Assembly (NCBI RefSeq): GCF_030272615.1
Contig: NC_081409.1
Location: 914,612,340 to 914,676,339 of the forward strand
Source: Cryptomeria japonica
Lineage: Eukaryota; Streptophyta; Pinopsida; Cupressales; Cupressaceae
Direction of reading: 5' to 3'
Length of the DNA stretch: 64,000 bases
Below, in pieces: positions 23,860-35,645 of the stretch. The notes under the pieces were generated by a model. That model ran no database searches. It saw only the letters and a program-made list of their open reading frames with translations, and was not told the DNA's origin. The position numbers and the translations under genes were made by a program. Each line of letters begins with the position of its first letter. Positions within the stretch are counted from its first letter, which is position 1.

Positions 23860-25287
23860 ATGGAGAATCGGGATGGTTTTATGGCTCAGGTTTCATCCGG
23901 AGATTTGGAGATGGTTGAACCGTCTTCGTCAATGCATGCCAATGTAAAGGAGCAGTTGGGTAAACCACAATCTGGGGATGGAATACCCTCTTCAACAGGG
24001 GTGTTTCGTTTGAAGAAAGTAAATGGATGTCTTGAGAGATCCGAGGATCGTCCAATTCTGATTATTCAACCTGAGCAAGTTTCGGAGGATGTTGATTATT
24101 GGTGTAATCATGCCCTTATTTGCAAATTTTTGGGCCTTCGTCTTTCTCTGCCTGTGTTGGAATCTTGGGCCCGTCGGGTTTGGAACCCTGAAGGGGATAT
24201 GGAGATTATTTTGGCTGCTAATAATTACTTTCTGGTTATCTTTTCAAATCTTATGGATAGGAATAAGGCTTTTGAAGGGGGCCCATATTTCTTTAACCAA
24301 GTTGGGCTCTTCATCAAGCCTTGGCACATGGGCTTCAACTCTGCCGAAGAGATCCCCTCCCGGGTTCCTGTGTGGATTCGGCTGCCGAGGCTTCCTCTGG
24401 AGTTCTAGAGGGATGATATTCTTCACTCAATATCTCTGCTTCTTGGCAAACCTGTGGGATCGGCTTCACAAACCCAAGATCGTAAGATAATTTCTTTTGC
24501 TCGCATTTGTGTAGAAGTAGATTTAAATAATCCATTACCAGATTCTATGGAAATTCGCATGGGATCTTCTTCTTGGATCCAACAACTGGATTACGAGACC
24601 CTACCCTTTAGATGCAGAATTTGTCATGAATACGGTCATTTGCACCGCAAATGTCCCAGATTTAAATCCTCTCCCCGGGCTGCCCCTGAACCTCCTAGGG
24701 GGGACAAGGGAAAGGCCCCGATGTCTAATGAACCTATGGATAAGGAGGGTTTTATTCCGGTTAAGCCCCGTAATAAAGGCAAAGGAAAAAAGAGATCCTG
24801 GCTGGATAGACAGAATGAGGATACTTTTAACAAGTTTGAAGTTCTTGATAATTTGACACAAGAGGAAGGCATTCCAGTTGAGATCTCTTCTGGAGATAAG
24901 GGTCTGCATGAAGTTCAGGATGAGAATGAAAAGAAAGAGGATCAAATTGTATCTTCAGAGGTCCATCAAGTGGATCAGATGGCTGTGGCTTTGTCTTCTC
25001 AAGCTCAGGATTTCAGGGTTCTCCAGGGGTCTCAGACTCTGTTGGGCTCTGTTGTGGTGGTTCTTGATCCCCCTGCTCCTAAGGGGGCTTCAGAATCTGT
25101 AAAGGGTAACAAAGCTCCTTCTATTTTAGGCTTACAGCAGAAATCCTTTAAGAAGGGGCCTCTTGATAAACCATCAAAGAGTGGAAGGAAGACTGATCAA
25201 GAGAAGGTTAAGATCATGGGTGATACTTTGGTTGAGTTGGGGTCAGTGAAACCCATTGATTCTCATTTCTCCCATCCCCATAAATGA
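23860..25287 (+). pseudogene. LINE ORF1: DUF4283 plus CCHC zinc knuckle protein, one nonsense codon
   Basis: RNA-binding protein that packages the LINE transcript. The ATG at 23860 opens a frame of 476 codons ending at TGA 25285-25287, with one internal TAG at 24406-24408 in a position where related proteins usually have Trp (EF-stop-RDDI). Residues 50-200 match the DUF4283 pattern (ALICKFLGLRLSLPVLESWA, FEGGPYFFNQVGLFIKPW). A zinc knuckle CRICHEYGHLHRKC follows near residue 250, then a Lys/Pro/Gln-rich tail. The stop codon overlaps the ORF2 start as ATGA, suggesting ORF2 translation by termination-reinitiation. An upstream in-frame ATG at 23815 is less likely. Confidence 0.85.
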
Positions 25288-28200
25288 TTGTTTTATCATG
25301 GAATGTAAGGGGGTTGAACAACATCCCTAGACAAAAGGCTGTTCGCAGATTAATTGAATCTCAATCACCAGATGTGGTCTTCATTCAGGAAACCAAGCTT
25401 TCAGTTGACGGTTTGGCGAGCTGTGCTCTGCGTATCTAGCCCCAAGGCAATTGGCAGGGGGTGGGTGCTTTGAATAGTGCTGGGGGGGTGGCTTGTTTCT
25501 GGAACCCGAGGAGAGTTTCCCCCTTATGGTGGATGTCTCGCTCTTCTATTTCTTTGGTTGCCTCTTATTTTGCGACTGGAGAAAGGTGTCTCTTATCCAA
25601 TATCTATGCTCCTACTGATCTGGCAGGTAAGTCCAGTCTATGGGCTCACATTCAATTCATTCGGGCCTTGGATCCGTTCCTCCCATGGATTATGGCTGGT
25701 GATTTTAATGCTGTTACCTGCTTGGATGAAAAACGTGGTGGATTAGCCAGGCTGGACCCTTCTGCAAATTTGCTCAGGAATATGATTGGCTCCCTGAATC
25801 TCATTGATGTGAAGCCAACCAATGGTGTATTTACATGGAATAATAGGAGATGTGGTGGTGAGGCTATCTCAGAGAGGCTTGATAGATTTCTTGTCTCCTG
25901 CTATTGGTTGAATAGTAGGTTGATCACAAGTTCTGAAATTCTTGACTGGAGGGGCTTTGATCACTGGCCTATCAAGCTCTCTGTCACCGTTTATGGAATC
26001 ACCAAAAATCCCTCTTTCAAATTTTAGTTGATGTGGTTAAGAGATCAATCTTTGCATGATCTTATGTTGGATTGGTGGTAGGAGGGGAGGCCTACCCATG
26101 GGACGGCCATGTTTATTTTCACTAAGAGGCTTCAACATGTGAAGTTCAGGCTTAAGAGATGGAATAAACAGTGTTTTGGGAACCTACAAGCTCAGAAGTT
26201 GGTTGCCCAGTCCAAGTTGGATTCCATCACTCGTCAGATTCGTGACCAGGGGTTGACCTCAGACCTTAGCATTGCTGAGTCCTTGGCTCTAAAGGGATTA
26301 GAAGAGTGGGAGCTTTGGGAGGAGATCTTCTGGAAGCAGAAATCTCGCATTGATTGGCTTCAGGAGGGAGATAGGAACATCGCTTTCTTCCATAATTCGG
26401 TTAAGGCTCGGAGGCAGGGGAACTCTATCTCCTCTTTAGTTTCTCAAGATGGGGCTCAGCTTTCCTCCAGCGCTGATATTTCCAGGGAAGCTGTCTATTA
26501 TTTTTCTAACCTTTTTTCTAGGGAGGATATTGCTGCTAGGGCTGAGGAGGGGGCCATTTTGGATTGTATTCCCCAACTGGTCTCTGCTGAGATGAATGGG
26601 GTTCTCTTATGTCCTATCTTGTTACCTGAATTGGAGAAAGTGGTGTTTAATATGAAAAAAGGCAAGGCTCCTGGTCCGGATGGGTTTCCGATTGAGTTCT
26701 TCCAGGAGTTTTGGGAAATTATAAAGTTTGACCTCCTTGAGGTGATTCAGGAATCACATAGGAACAAGCAGATGCTCAAGTCCATGAATTCTACCTTCCT
26801 GGCTCTTATTCCCAAGATGGAAGGAGCTAATCGACTGGCGCAATTCAGGCCTATTGCGTTATGTAATGTGGTCTACAAGATCATCACCAAGTTGATTGCT
26901 GAGCGACTCAAACCACTCCTCGGTTCTCTGATCTCTGCTGAGCAGGGTGGTTTTGTTGAAGGGAGACAAATTTTGGATGGCATCATGATTGCCATGGAAG
27001 CTATTCATTCTATGGCTAACTCTAAGGAGAAGGCTATGTTTATTAAACTTGACATGTCTAAAGCTTATGACCGAGTGAGTTGGGAATTCTTACAAAAAAC
27101 TCTCCTGGCTTTTGGCTTTGCTGAGGAGTGAGTGAATTGGGTCCTTAGTTGTGTTACCTTTGCCTCTTTCTCGGTTCTTATTAATGGGGAGCCTTCAGAT
27201 CTGTTTAGTGCTTCTTGGGGTCTCCGGCAGGGGGATCCTTTATCTCCTTACTTATTCATTATCATGGCAGAGGGTCTTGGAAGATTTATTAAATCTCAGG
27301 TGAGTCAGGGTCTTATCCGTGGTTGGAGCTAGAGCAACTCTCTTCCTTCCTACTCTCATCTTCAGTTTGTGGATGATACGGGGCTGATGGGCCTGGCTAG
27401 AATTAGTGAGGCTGTGAACTTCAGGAGAGCTCTTGACATCTATTTGAAGGCTTCAGGTCAGTGTATTAATGATGACAAGTCTTCCATTTATTTCTTTAAT
27501 ACTCCTCAATGTATTCAGAGCAGGATTGCTAGGATCTTAAGATTTCAGATTGGTTCTCTCCCCTTGATGTACCTTGGGATCCCTTTGGCTTTGGGAGCCC
27601 AGCGTAGAGATTACTGGAAGGGAATTTTGGATAAATTTCGGAGTAAGGTTAGTCATTGGACTCACAGGTGGCTATCTTCTGCTGGGAGAATGGTTCTTCT
27701 AAAGACTGTGGTGCAGTCTCTCCCCATCTATAGGTGTTGTGTGCAGGCTCCCCCGTCAGCCTTTGTGCGGGAATTCGATGCTTTGTCTCGGCAATTTCTC
27801 TGGTCTGGCAACCTTCTTTCCTCGAAGTGGAGCTTAGTCAAGTGGGAGTCTGTTTGCAGGCCGAAGCATGCTGGGGGCCTTGGGCTTAGGTCTATGGCTC
27901 TTGCTGTCACTGCCTTGGCGGCCAAGCTATACTGGAGGTGGTGCAACAATCAGGATCAGGATTGGGCTAAGATTCTGGCCCACAAGTATCTCCCCGGTGT
28001 TGATTGCCTTGATGTGCCTCGTCTTCATTTGTTGGGAAAGGGTTCTTGTATTTGGGATACTCTTAAGAAGGGTGCTCAGCTGATTAAGGAGGGGCTCTTC
28101 TGGATCTGTAATAGAGGCTCTGAGGCTCTTTTTTGGCAGGACTCTTGGGATGGCCACCCTCCCATTCTTTCTAGTTTTCCTCAGCTTCAGCCTCTTTGCA

Positions 28201-29573
28201 ATATTTTCTCTGATGCCGGTTGGATTAAGGTGGAACATTTTAAAACTGTCAAGCGTACTAGTCAGGCGACGGTGGCTTGCTGGAAGGATCCTCAGGAGTG
28301 GCCCTTAGGTGGTTCTGATGAGGATCGTGATGTTCTTGTTAGAATTTTGAAGGATAGACTTTGCAGCTCTCTGAATGGGAGGGATGTTCTGGCTTGGAGT
28401 CCTAGTCCAAAAGGTAAATTCATTGTTGCTCAAGGCTACGCTAGGCTTGACAAGAACTTACATGGTCCGGCTGAGGTGCACTGGTGGAAGAAGGTTTGGG
28501 ACAACTTCTCATGGCCCAAATGCAATTTTTTCTTATGGTTGCTTGCTCAGAGGAAGTGCCTCACTTGGGAAAATCTTCGCAAGCGAGGTTTTCAGGGTCC
28601 TTCTATTTGCCTTCTTTGTTCCTGCAATGAGGAGTGTACCTCTCACTTGTTCTTTCTTTGCCCTTACTCTAGAGAGTTGTGGCATAGATGGTGGGAGGCT
28701 TGGCAACATGGTTGTATTCATGCTACCTCCTTGATTGACTTTTGGGAAAGTTTGGGCAGACCTCCTACAAAGACTTCTTTCCTGCAGGTGGCCTGGTCTA
28801 TTGGGCCTACTCTCATTCTTTGGAACCTTTGGCTGGAGAGGAACCGACGAGTTTTTTGTGGCTCCAATTTGGGAATTTCTCAATTGTGGAAGAAGATTCT
28901 TAGCAGGCTCCAGGAGACTATTTCAGCTAAGTGTAATATGTCTGTTAATTCTGATCCTGGTGACCTGGCTATTTTGCAAAATTTGAACTTGGGGGATAGC
29001 AGCAGGGAAAGCCTTGCTGGTAGAAGATCCCGCCATGTCAGGCAACGGGTCAGTCGCGATGGAAGGTGGACGCCTCCCCCGGTGGGGGTCTTAAAAATTA
29101 ACATTGATGGTTCTTCTCGTGGGAACCCTGGTCATGCTGGTGTTGGGGGTATTGGTAGAGGTAATGATGGTGGTGCTGTTTTTGTCTTCTCTATTTACAA
29201 AGGGCAGCATTCTAATAATCTGATGGAGGCCCTTGCTATCAAGATAGCTGTGGAGCGGGGATACTCTTTAGGTTGGCGGAGGATCATTTGTGAGTCTGAT
29301 TCTCAGATTGTGGTGGATATGCTGAACAACCAGAAGCTGGAGGATGTTAGTTGGCAATTGGCTTTTGTGGTCGGGTAGATTCTGAGTCTTTGCAGTTTCC
29401 TGGATTCTGTCTCCTTTTGTCATATCCCTAGAGAGTGGAACAGAGTGGCCGATTGTCTGGCGAAGTGGGCCTCTGAGAATGTGGACGACTGGGATATTAG
29501 TGGAAGGGATGAGTTACCTTCTGATTACTTGGGGACTCTAGAGAGGTTATTAGTGGAGGACAGGTATATGTAG
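25284..29573 (+). pseudogene. LINE ORF2: endonuclease, reverse transcriptase, zf-RVT, RNase H
   Basis: Polyprotein for target-primed reverse transcription. The ATG at 25284 overlaps the ORF1 stop and the frame closes at TAG 29571. Apurinic-type endonuclease motifs: LSWNVRGLN, IQETKL, NIYAP, AGDFNAV, ERLDRFLVS and FDHWPI, where SDHxP is usual. Reverse transcriptase: KGKAPGPDGFPIEFF, FRPIALCNVVYKIITKLIA, EQGGFVEGRQI, LDMSKAYDRVSW, GLRQGDPLSP and the catalytic FVDD at about 27366. Then a zf-RVT region (FFLWLLAQRKCLTWENL, CLLC, HLFFLCPYSRELW) and a RNase H domain (INIDGSSRGNPG, MEALAIKIAVERG, CESDSQIVV). Internal stops are TAG at 25437, 26025, 26079, 27330 and 29376, and TGA at 27129. No frameshift was seen over 4.3 kb, so decay is by point nonsense only. 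Confidence 0.92.
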
Positions 29574-29649
29574 GGTTCGTGTTGGTTGTTTTGGTGGTTG
29601 TCTTGCTTTGGTGGGCCTTTGGCTTTGGCTTGTACTTTGATATTGATTG

Positions 29650-29655
29650 AATAAA
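29650..29655 (+). terminator. Polyadenylation signal of the LINE
   Basis: AATAAA lies 77 bp after the ORF2 stop and about 25 bp before the A-rich tail. This is the expected arrangement for the 3' end of a non-LTR element. Confidence 0.7.
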
Positions 29656-29706
29656 ATTTTTACCCCTTTTTTTTTTTAAAAAAAAAAAGAAGTTTAGGGA
29701 GTTTCT

Positions 29707-32269
29707 AGAAGACTTTATCAGGTTAATGATGAATTAAGAAGATGGTTTGTAGGAGTCATGTGGGTTAACTAATTAATTCAAATTAATTAGCTAAGAGGGA
29801 GATTTGTGAGGATTTAATTTTTAGAAGAATAAAGAAAGGGATTGATTTATTAAATAAATCAATCACATACCATAGTGACAATATTAATTCTATTTAATTA
29901 ATATTGAGGAGAATTTGAATTAACATAATTAATTAATTAATTATGTGAGGAATTAAAAATAATTATTTTTAAGTGTCTACAATCAAAATCTTGCCATCTA
30001 ATGTCAAAATTGTTCTTCTTTTAGGATTAGAATGTTTTGTGCATTCCAAAATTATCTCTAAGCATTGAATGATTGGAGGGAAACTAACAACTGAGACACT
30101 TCCGCTCTTGACAAACTTGATGGAAAGGGCTAACGGAGCGCATCTCGCAATTCCAAAAGTCATGTTTCAGAATGATCCCAACTAGAAAATTCTTAAGTTG
30201 GTGTCACTAATTTCCTTCCACTTTGAAATAATCTTGGACTCTCACAGGAATCATTTCATCTCGTTCTTAATTTGTGCCTGTCAGGAAGTAGCCATAGCTT
30301 TGTTGGATTCCGCCATTCCTAAAAAGTGGAATAAATTAACATTAAAATCATCATAAGGAATTTAATGAATTGATGAAGAAGGAATTCTAGTGTGTAAATT
30401 CCCAATTTGGAATCAAGTAGAACCTCTGTGAACAAGAACTTCTTAGAAATAAATAAATTCTTTGCTTCTGACTTTTCTCCTCCTCTCTCTAACTTAAAAT
30501 TTCTCCAAAAGCTTGTGTGAGAAATGATTTACAATCCATCGTTTATATATAATTCTCATACCAAACTGCTAAGTTGGCAAAAGGTTAAAATCGACAGTTG
30601 CATTTAAAATGCGTCATGTTTCCCTTAACAACTCACCATGCAAACGGATCCTGCCGTTAATATTGAGTTTGAAAATAGAAATTTCCAATATTCCCTTCAC
30701 ATATCGCCAACTTATTGATTGTGAAAATCTTTCCATTATGGATTCAAAAGGATATTTCGAAAGATTTTCCTTTCCTGAAAGAATTTTGTCAATTTTTCAC
30801 TTGGAAAGAAATCTTGTCCATCTGAATTTTTTGGAGAGAATTTTTCGTCTGGAAGGAATTTTTTCGTCTTTTTAAGTTCATCTTGTTCTGAAGAGTTTTT
30901 TGATCAATTCGTCACTTTTCCTATTTTTTTGGATTTTTTTCCGTTCTGAACTCTAGAATGAGAGAGAGAGAGAGAGAAAAATTCTCTCTCTTGAGCATTT
31001 TTTCCTGTGCCTTGCAATTTCTTCATCTTTAGCGAATTGTCTTCTTCTTGAGGAAGGAATTTTGAAATCTTGAGGTTTTTTCCTTCGCCATGAATTATTT
31101 TTTCATTCTTTCCTTGGGAAGAAATTTTGGCATTATCCTCCTAAACCTTGGGGTAAAAGCACAATGTTGTGTCACACTTTTATAAAGGCATCGACCAACA
31201 GAACTAAAACTATATAACTTCGACCACATAAAAGTGACATTTTTAAATTAAATTTTGAAATGATGTAAACTGATCAAATGTAAAAATATTAATGAAAATT
31301 TTGTCTGTTGTTTTTTAAATTTTTTAGGAAAAAAATTGATATTTTTTTTATAAACTCAAAGAGATTTTTCATTGCTGAAAAATGCTGAAAATCAGGGGTT
31401 CTAATTGGCGGCACCCAAAAAAATGAAAATGGACTTATTTTTTTCAGATTTTTTTTTCCAAATAGAAAACATATATATGCAGTGCTAAAAAAAATTAAAA
31501 AAATTTAATGTATATTTTTCTCGTTATAATATTTTGAAGTCCAACATAGCTAAATTTGACAGTTTTCGTTCGGCGTCACCTTTTGACTACTAAATTTATA
31601 ATTAACCAAAAAAAAACCTTTTTGGAGAAGATTCTCTCATCTAGTGAAAAATAATTTTTTAAATTTCATTTAATATTTATTTTTCAATTTCTAATCAACC
31701 TCTTTTTTAACATTAAAAATCTACTCACAATGTTTAATTCATTAAAAATATTAAAAATGATCAAAATAGTAAACAAAAATATATGACTGAATTCGTGACT
31801 TCAAGCTCTCAAAAGGGTTTTTTTTTTAAAAAAAAAATTGTGACAAAAAATTGGCCAGAAGTTCAATCTGGTAAAAATGCAAAGAAAATGGCCATTTTGG
31901 TGCCACATGGCATACCACATTGGCTAGTCCAACCGGACTCCTTCCCGCCAAACTTAGTTCCCCATCCGACCATGGGGCAAAATTAGATTTTTTGGTTTTT
32001 TTTTGTTTTATTTGCAAAGTCAACTAGCTGTGTTATCAGGGTCAATTTGACAACCAGTTGGACGTATTGTTGACGACTTTTACAAGGTATTTTTATTCAA
32101 TTTAATATTTTTTATGTTAATTTTAATTTATTAATATTTTAATATTTAAATTACGTGTATAATTTGAGTTTTTACCCATTTTTCATTTAAATACTATTAG
32201 AAATTTTGTCTACATGTCTGTTTGTTTTTCCTTTCTAGTTTAATTAGGCTCACATCTTTATTCCATTTT
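29707..32269. other. AT-rich noncoding stretch after the LINE
   Basis: Continues the unit interrupted by the LINE. It contains AATTAATTAATT-type runs (29765-29950), a (GA)n run at 30958-30976 followed by its complement (CTCTCTC), many poly-A and poly-T runs, and no clear gene. A minus-strand frame at 29969-30163 is listed separately. The sequence at 30730-31120 has repeated GGAAGGAATTTT-like words. Confidence 0.45.
29969..30163 (-). pseudogene. Minus-strand coding-like fragment of unknown family
   Basis: An open frame of about 64 codons with protein-like composition (QCLEIILECTKHSNPKRRTI, LTLDGKILIV). It has the same strand as the decayed gene at 19.6-22.5 kb and lies upstream of it in transcription order once the LINE is removed. 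It may be the N-terminal part of the same lost gene. No domain is recognised. Confidence 0.3.
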
Positions 32270-33060
32270 GGGGTTAATTAACTTGTTTGAGGTGTTTTAT
32301 GCCTTTGGCATGCTTTGTGTTTAGATAGAACCCTAAAGATGATAACACAAGTATCTGAACTTCCCTCGTCTTTCATTGGGCGTTGGGTGTAAGAGAAATT
32401 GTTATCATCTTCTTTTTAGGTAGTAGGGCCTACCCTCCCGAGAAGCCCATTAGGCTAGTGAGAGGGGAATGACCTGAGCAGTACTTTCTTCTGCTCGCTA
32501 TATAAATTAATATGTTAGGCGAAAGTCGCAATGCCTTGGTGATGTGTATCTACACCGACGATACTCCCTAGTATATGCACTATGTGTATGCACTTGTGTG
32601 GATAACGAGGAGTGGGTTCTTGGATGAACTGTCATCACATGGGTAGACACCAAGTTCTGCAGAAGTTCCCCCACTAAACACCTTAGAGTAGTGGACCACC
32701 CTTTTTTTGTTCGAACATCGCGATAGCTTCAGTGCAAGGGGATAGATGGTTTTCCCCCCAAGACACTCACCATAAGGCTCCCGTGAGGTGAGACATGAAT
32801 CCTTGGCTTAGCATAAGCTACTTGTAACTTTCCAAGGAGAGGGTGATAGGGTCATCCTTCCAGTTCTGGAGGCCCCTAATTGTTCTTTCATGAAAAAGTT
32901 AAAATTAGTGAATACACCCCTCAAGGTGTCCCTAGACTTGAGCTGACGGAGATTCCAGGTTGTGGGTTGAAGTTATCGCCATGAGAACATTGACCTTAGG
33001 ATAAGAAAGTCTTTGATGTGCTTTTGATTGTGTTTAGACCCGTGAAAATTGGGTTGGATT
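32270..33060 (+). other. Relic related to the leader of the Tat element downstream
   Basis: Shares the order of several phrases with 36420-37080 in the Tat leader. Pairs are CCTCCCGAGAAG/CTTCCCGAGGAG, GGGGAATGACCTGAGCAG/GGGAACGACCTAAGTGG, GTGCAAGGGGATAG with CCCCCCAAGACACTCACCATA/GTGCAAGGGTGGGG with CCCCCAAGATTACTCACCATA, and GAGCTGACGGAGATTC/GAGCTAACGGAGTATC. The two regions are diverged but collinear over some 700 bp. This is probably the remains of an older related retrotransposon. Confidence 0.6.
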
Positions 33061-33159
33061 TGGCATATGAATATACACATTGGTCACGTTAATTTTTATG
33101 GTATCACTAGCTATAACAATCATTGTGTCTTCTTGTTTGCGATGTTTGATCTAAATGGC

Positions 33160-33873
33160 TACAAAAATTTTATGTATATGTGTTTCTATATATGTATATA
33201 TGTACATTTATGTGTTTATGTGTGTGTATGAATGCATGTGTGTAAGAGTACATGTGTGTATGTGTATGTGTATGAGTGTATGTGTATACACGTATGTTTG
33301 TATATGTATGTGCACACATGTGTGTGCATATGCGTATGTCTATATATATGTGTATGTGTGTATATATGTGTATATGTGTGTATATGTACATGTGTGTGAT
33401 TGTATGTACGTGTTGTTGTATGTATGTGTGTGCATGTGTGTATGTATGTATGTGTGTATGTGTGTATGTATGTGTGCATGTGTGTATGTGTGAGTATATA
33501 TGTGCACGAGTATATATGTGTATGTGTGTGTATGTATGTGTATGTGCACGTACATGTGTGTGTGAATGTGTATGTATGTATGTATGTGTGTATGTATGTC
33601 TGTATGTATGTATATATGTGTGTATGTGTGTATGTGTATGTGTGTGTGTGTGAGTATGTGAGTATGTGTATGTATGTCCACATGTGTGAGTATGTGAGTA
33701 TGTGTGTATGTATGTATGTATGTATGTATGTATGTGTATGTATGTGTGTGAGAATGTGTGTATGTGTATGTATGTGTATGTGTGAGTATGTATGTGTATG
33801 TGTGTATGTGTGTATGTGAGTGTACATGTATGTATGAGTATGTGTGTATGAGTGTATGTATGTGTGTGCATGT
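33160..33873 (+). repeat. TG/TA-rich microsatellite, left half
   Basis: About 700 bp of TGTATG, TGTG and TATATG units, nearly strict pyrimidine-purine alternation with a few GAG breaks. The right half resumes at 52295 after an inserted retrotransposon. Long reading frames of His/Thr/Tyr or Cys/Val/Tyr/Met on either strand are composition artefacts, not genes. Such tracts can adopt Z-DNA and are unstable. Confidence 0.95.
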
Positions 33874-35308
33874 TGTAGACGAATAAAAATGACCATATTT
33901 CTAAATGAATATTTTATGTTCATTTCTCTATTTAATTAAATTACCCGCATTCTTCTATTTAATTAAAAAAATTACTCAATTAAATTCACTATACCCATTT
34001 AATGAATAAATCATTTTATTCAATTAAATCCCTTCTATCCACTTTTAATTAAATTCAAATTTAATTAAATAGTTATCCCAAATTGAATAAATCTAATTTA
34101 TTTAATTTCCCCAAATAAACAACCAAATTGAATTAAATTAACTTTATTTCAATTAAATCCTATTATCCCTCCATCCACTTGCATTTTCCTACATCTCCCA
34201 CTTGCATTCTAAAACCCCTTCCTAATTTCTTCTAGACTCTTCTAATCGCTTCTAATTAGCCTAACCCATCTTCTAAACTTTGTCACATCCCTAAGCAAAG
34301 GGAAGTCACTTCTCAAAACCTTAAAGTCTTTGATAACCATTAAAGGCTTCAAGTCTTCAACCACTTAATATCCCCAAAGTCTCCCAAACCATTAATGGTT
34401 AATTCAACCTTCTTACATGGTTAGAGACTTTTTGCCTAACTTAACCTTCATCCAACCCAAGGGTCTCATCAAGCCTTTAATGCTTTGACCATGATTATCT
34501 CTTCATCATTTGCACAAGGGTTTATCCTTGGATTAACTCTTAATCTAATGGGTAAGCCTAACTTAAGCTTAACCCTTATCTCTAGATGATCATGAGGTCT
34601 TCTCAGGCATTTAATGTCTCCAACCCCTTCTCTCAACCCAACCCTATGTTGACACTTGTCACCATTTCATTGGTGCAAATTGCAAACATGGATCCCCAAC
34701 TTTCAAACTCAACCCTTGATCAACTCTTTCAATCCTGACCATCCATTGCCCTGTTTTTGCTATAAATAGAGCTCTCATTCATCCATTTGAAAAAAAAATG
34801 AATCCAAGTTTGTAGTATCATACTTATGCTCAAATACATTCAAGCTTTCATATCTCATTTTTATGCTTATCATTTTAGCCTCTCTTTTAACTAGGAATTA
34901 GTCTAAATATGCATGTTTAGAATACTTTCTTTATCATTTAGCTCAATCATAGACTAATATATCATGTTAGGATAGTATTTATACTAACCTTGTCATCTTA
35001 TAATCTAGTTTATTGCATTTCTAGAATCATGCATAGTTTAGGATGCATCTCATATTAAAACCAACAAAAAGCATCCCTCGTTCTTGCATTTGCCATCCCT
35101 AAACCATTTTGCTCAGTGATCTGAGAGCAAAAACATTGGTTTGAGGGACCGTGTAAGATAGAGAACCATGGGACCAACTTTGGGAAGCTGAGTTATGCTT
35201 CATAACTCTATAGCTTGCACCAAGAAGGCTTGTGGGTGTGTGAGCAAGGCTCCATAGAGCTCCATTTTTCGCATTTTGAGTTCTATCGACCCGCTTTTCC
35301 CGCATACA
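33874..35308 (+). repeat. 5' LTR, 1435 bp
   Basis: Starts TGTAGACGAATAAAAATG and ends CCCGCATACA. It has a run of AATTTAATTAAATT words in its first 300 bp, a TATA box at 34761, and a 3' part with the CATCCCTCG phrase. It is nearly identical to 50846-52294. Confidence 0.95.
34761..34768 (+). promoter_or_regulatory. TATA box of the 5' LTR
   Basis: TATAAATA preceded by CTGTTTTTGC and followed by GAGCTCTCATTC, a good plant TATA context. Transcription would start near 34790. The same sequence is kept in the 3' LTR at 51748-51755. Confidence 0.75.
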
Positions 35309-35332
35309 TTTCTAGCGCCCATCGTGGGGCTA
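35309..35332 (+). other. Primer-binding site region of the Tat element
   Basis: Directly after the LTR comes TTTC and then TAGCGCCCATCGTGGGGC. This resembles the TGGCGCC-GTGGGG type of primer-binding site used by plant Ty3/gypsy elements of this branch, with A in place of the second G. The priming tRNA was not identified. The first six bases, TAGCGC, are also the core of the repeat arrays downstream. Confidence 0.6.
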
Positions 35333-35396
35333 GACCCCATATATCAAATCGGTTTTTAATTTTAACCACTTTTGCAGGCACGTGGGAAAAATGAAT

Positions 35397-35645
35397 TAGC
35401 GCGTTAAGTTCACTGTTTAGCGCATCCGGTTAACAGCCTAGCACGTTCAGTTCACTGTTCAGCGCGTGGAGTCCATCATCTAGCACGTGAAATCCATATA
35501 TTAGCGCATCGAATTACTGTTTTCCTATAGGTCTCGCCAAAAAAAAAAAACGAAAATAGTGTAGCGCATTGAAACTTTCTTTTAGCGCATCGAGGTTATA
35601 TTGTAGCGCATACAGTTTGTTCTGTAGCGCATCGCAGATAGAAAA
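35397..35645 (+). repeat. Array A1: 21-bp repeats with TAGCGCRT core in the leader
   Basis: Cores start at 35397, 35418, 35439, 35460, 35481 and 35502, then after a gap with an A-run at 35562, 35583, 35604 and 35625. Every step within each run is exactly 21 bp. The core is TAGCGCRT with variants TAGCACGT and CAGCGCGT. The remaining 13 bp are diverged, with weak AGTTCACTGTT consensus. Six units are followed by four. No long ORF runs through. Confidence 0.92.

Larger units (their letters stand above)
23493..29690 (+). mobile_element. Complete L1-type LINE retrotransposon, 6.2 kb
   Basis: Non-LTR retrotransposon with all parts present: a GC-rich 5' leader (23493-23859), ORF1 (nucleic-acid-binding protein), ORF2 (endonuclease, reverse transcriptase, RNase H), a short 3' untranslated region with AATAAA at 29650 and a terminal A-rich tail to 29690. 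It is flanked by an exact 16-bp target duplication beginning AGTTTAGGGAGTTT at 23477-23492 and 29691-29706. ORF2 reads 1429 codons without a frameshift but has six internal stops; ORF1 has one. Endonuclease, RT and a late RNase H in that order is typical of plant L1 elements. The copy cannot make intact proteins but looks structurally full length. Confidence 0.95.

Noticed and set aside
24089-28986. Many secondary ORFs inside the LINE on both strands
   Set aside because: Shadows of ORF1 and ORF2, which show family motifs in one continuous frame.
33155-33923. Several overlapping ORFs of 110-235 codons on both strands, rich in His/Thr/Tyr/Ile or Cys/Val/Met/Tyr
   Set aside because: They are translations of the TGTATG microsatellite, where stops are rare in most frames. 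The same holds at 52.1-53.2 kb and 61.5-62.5 kb.
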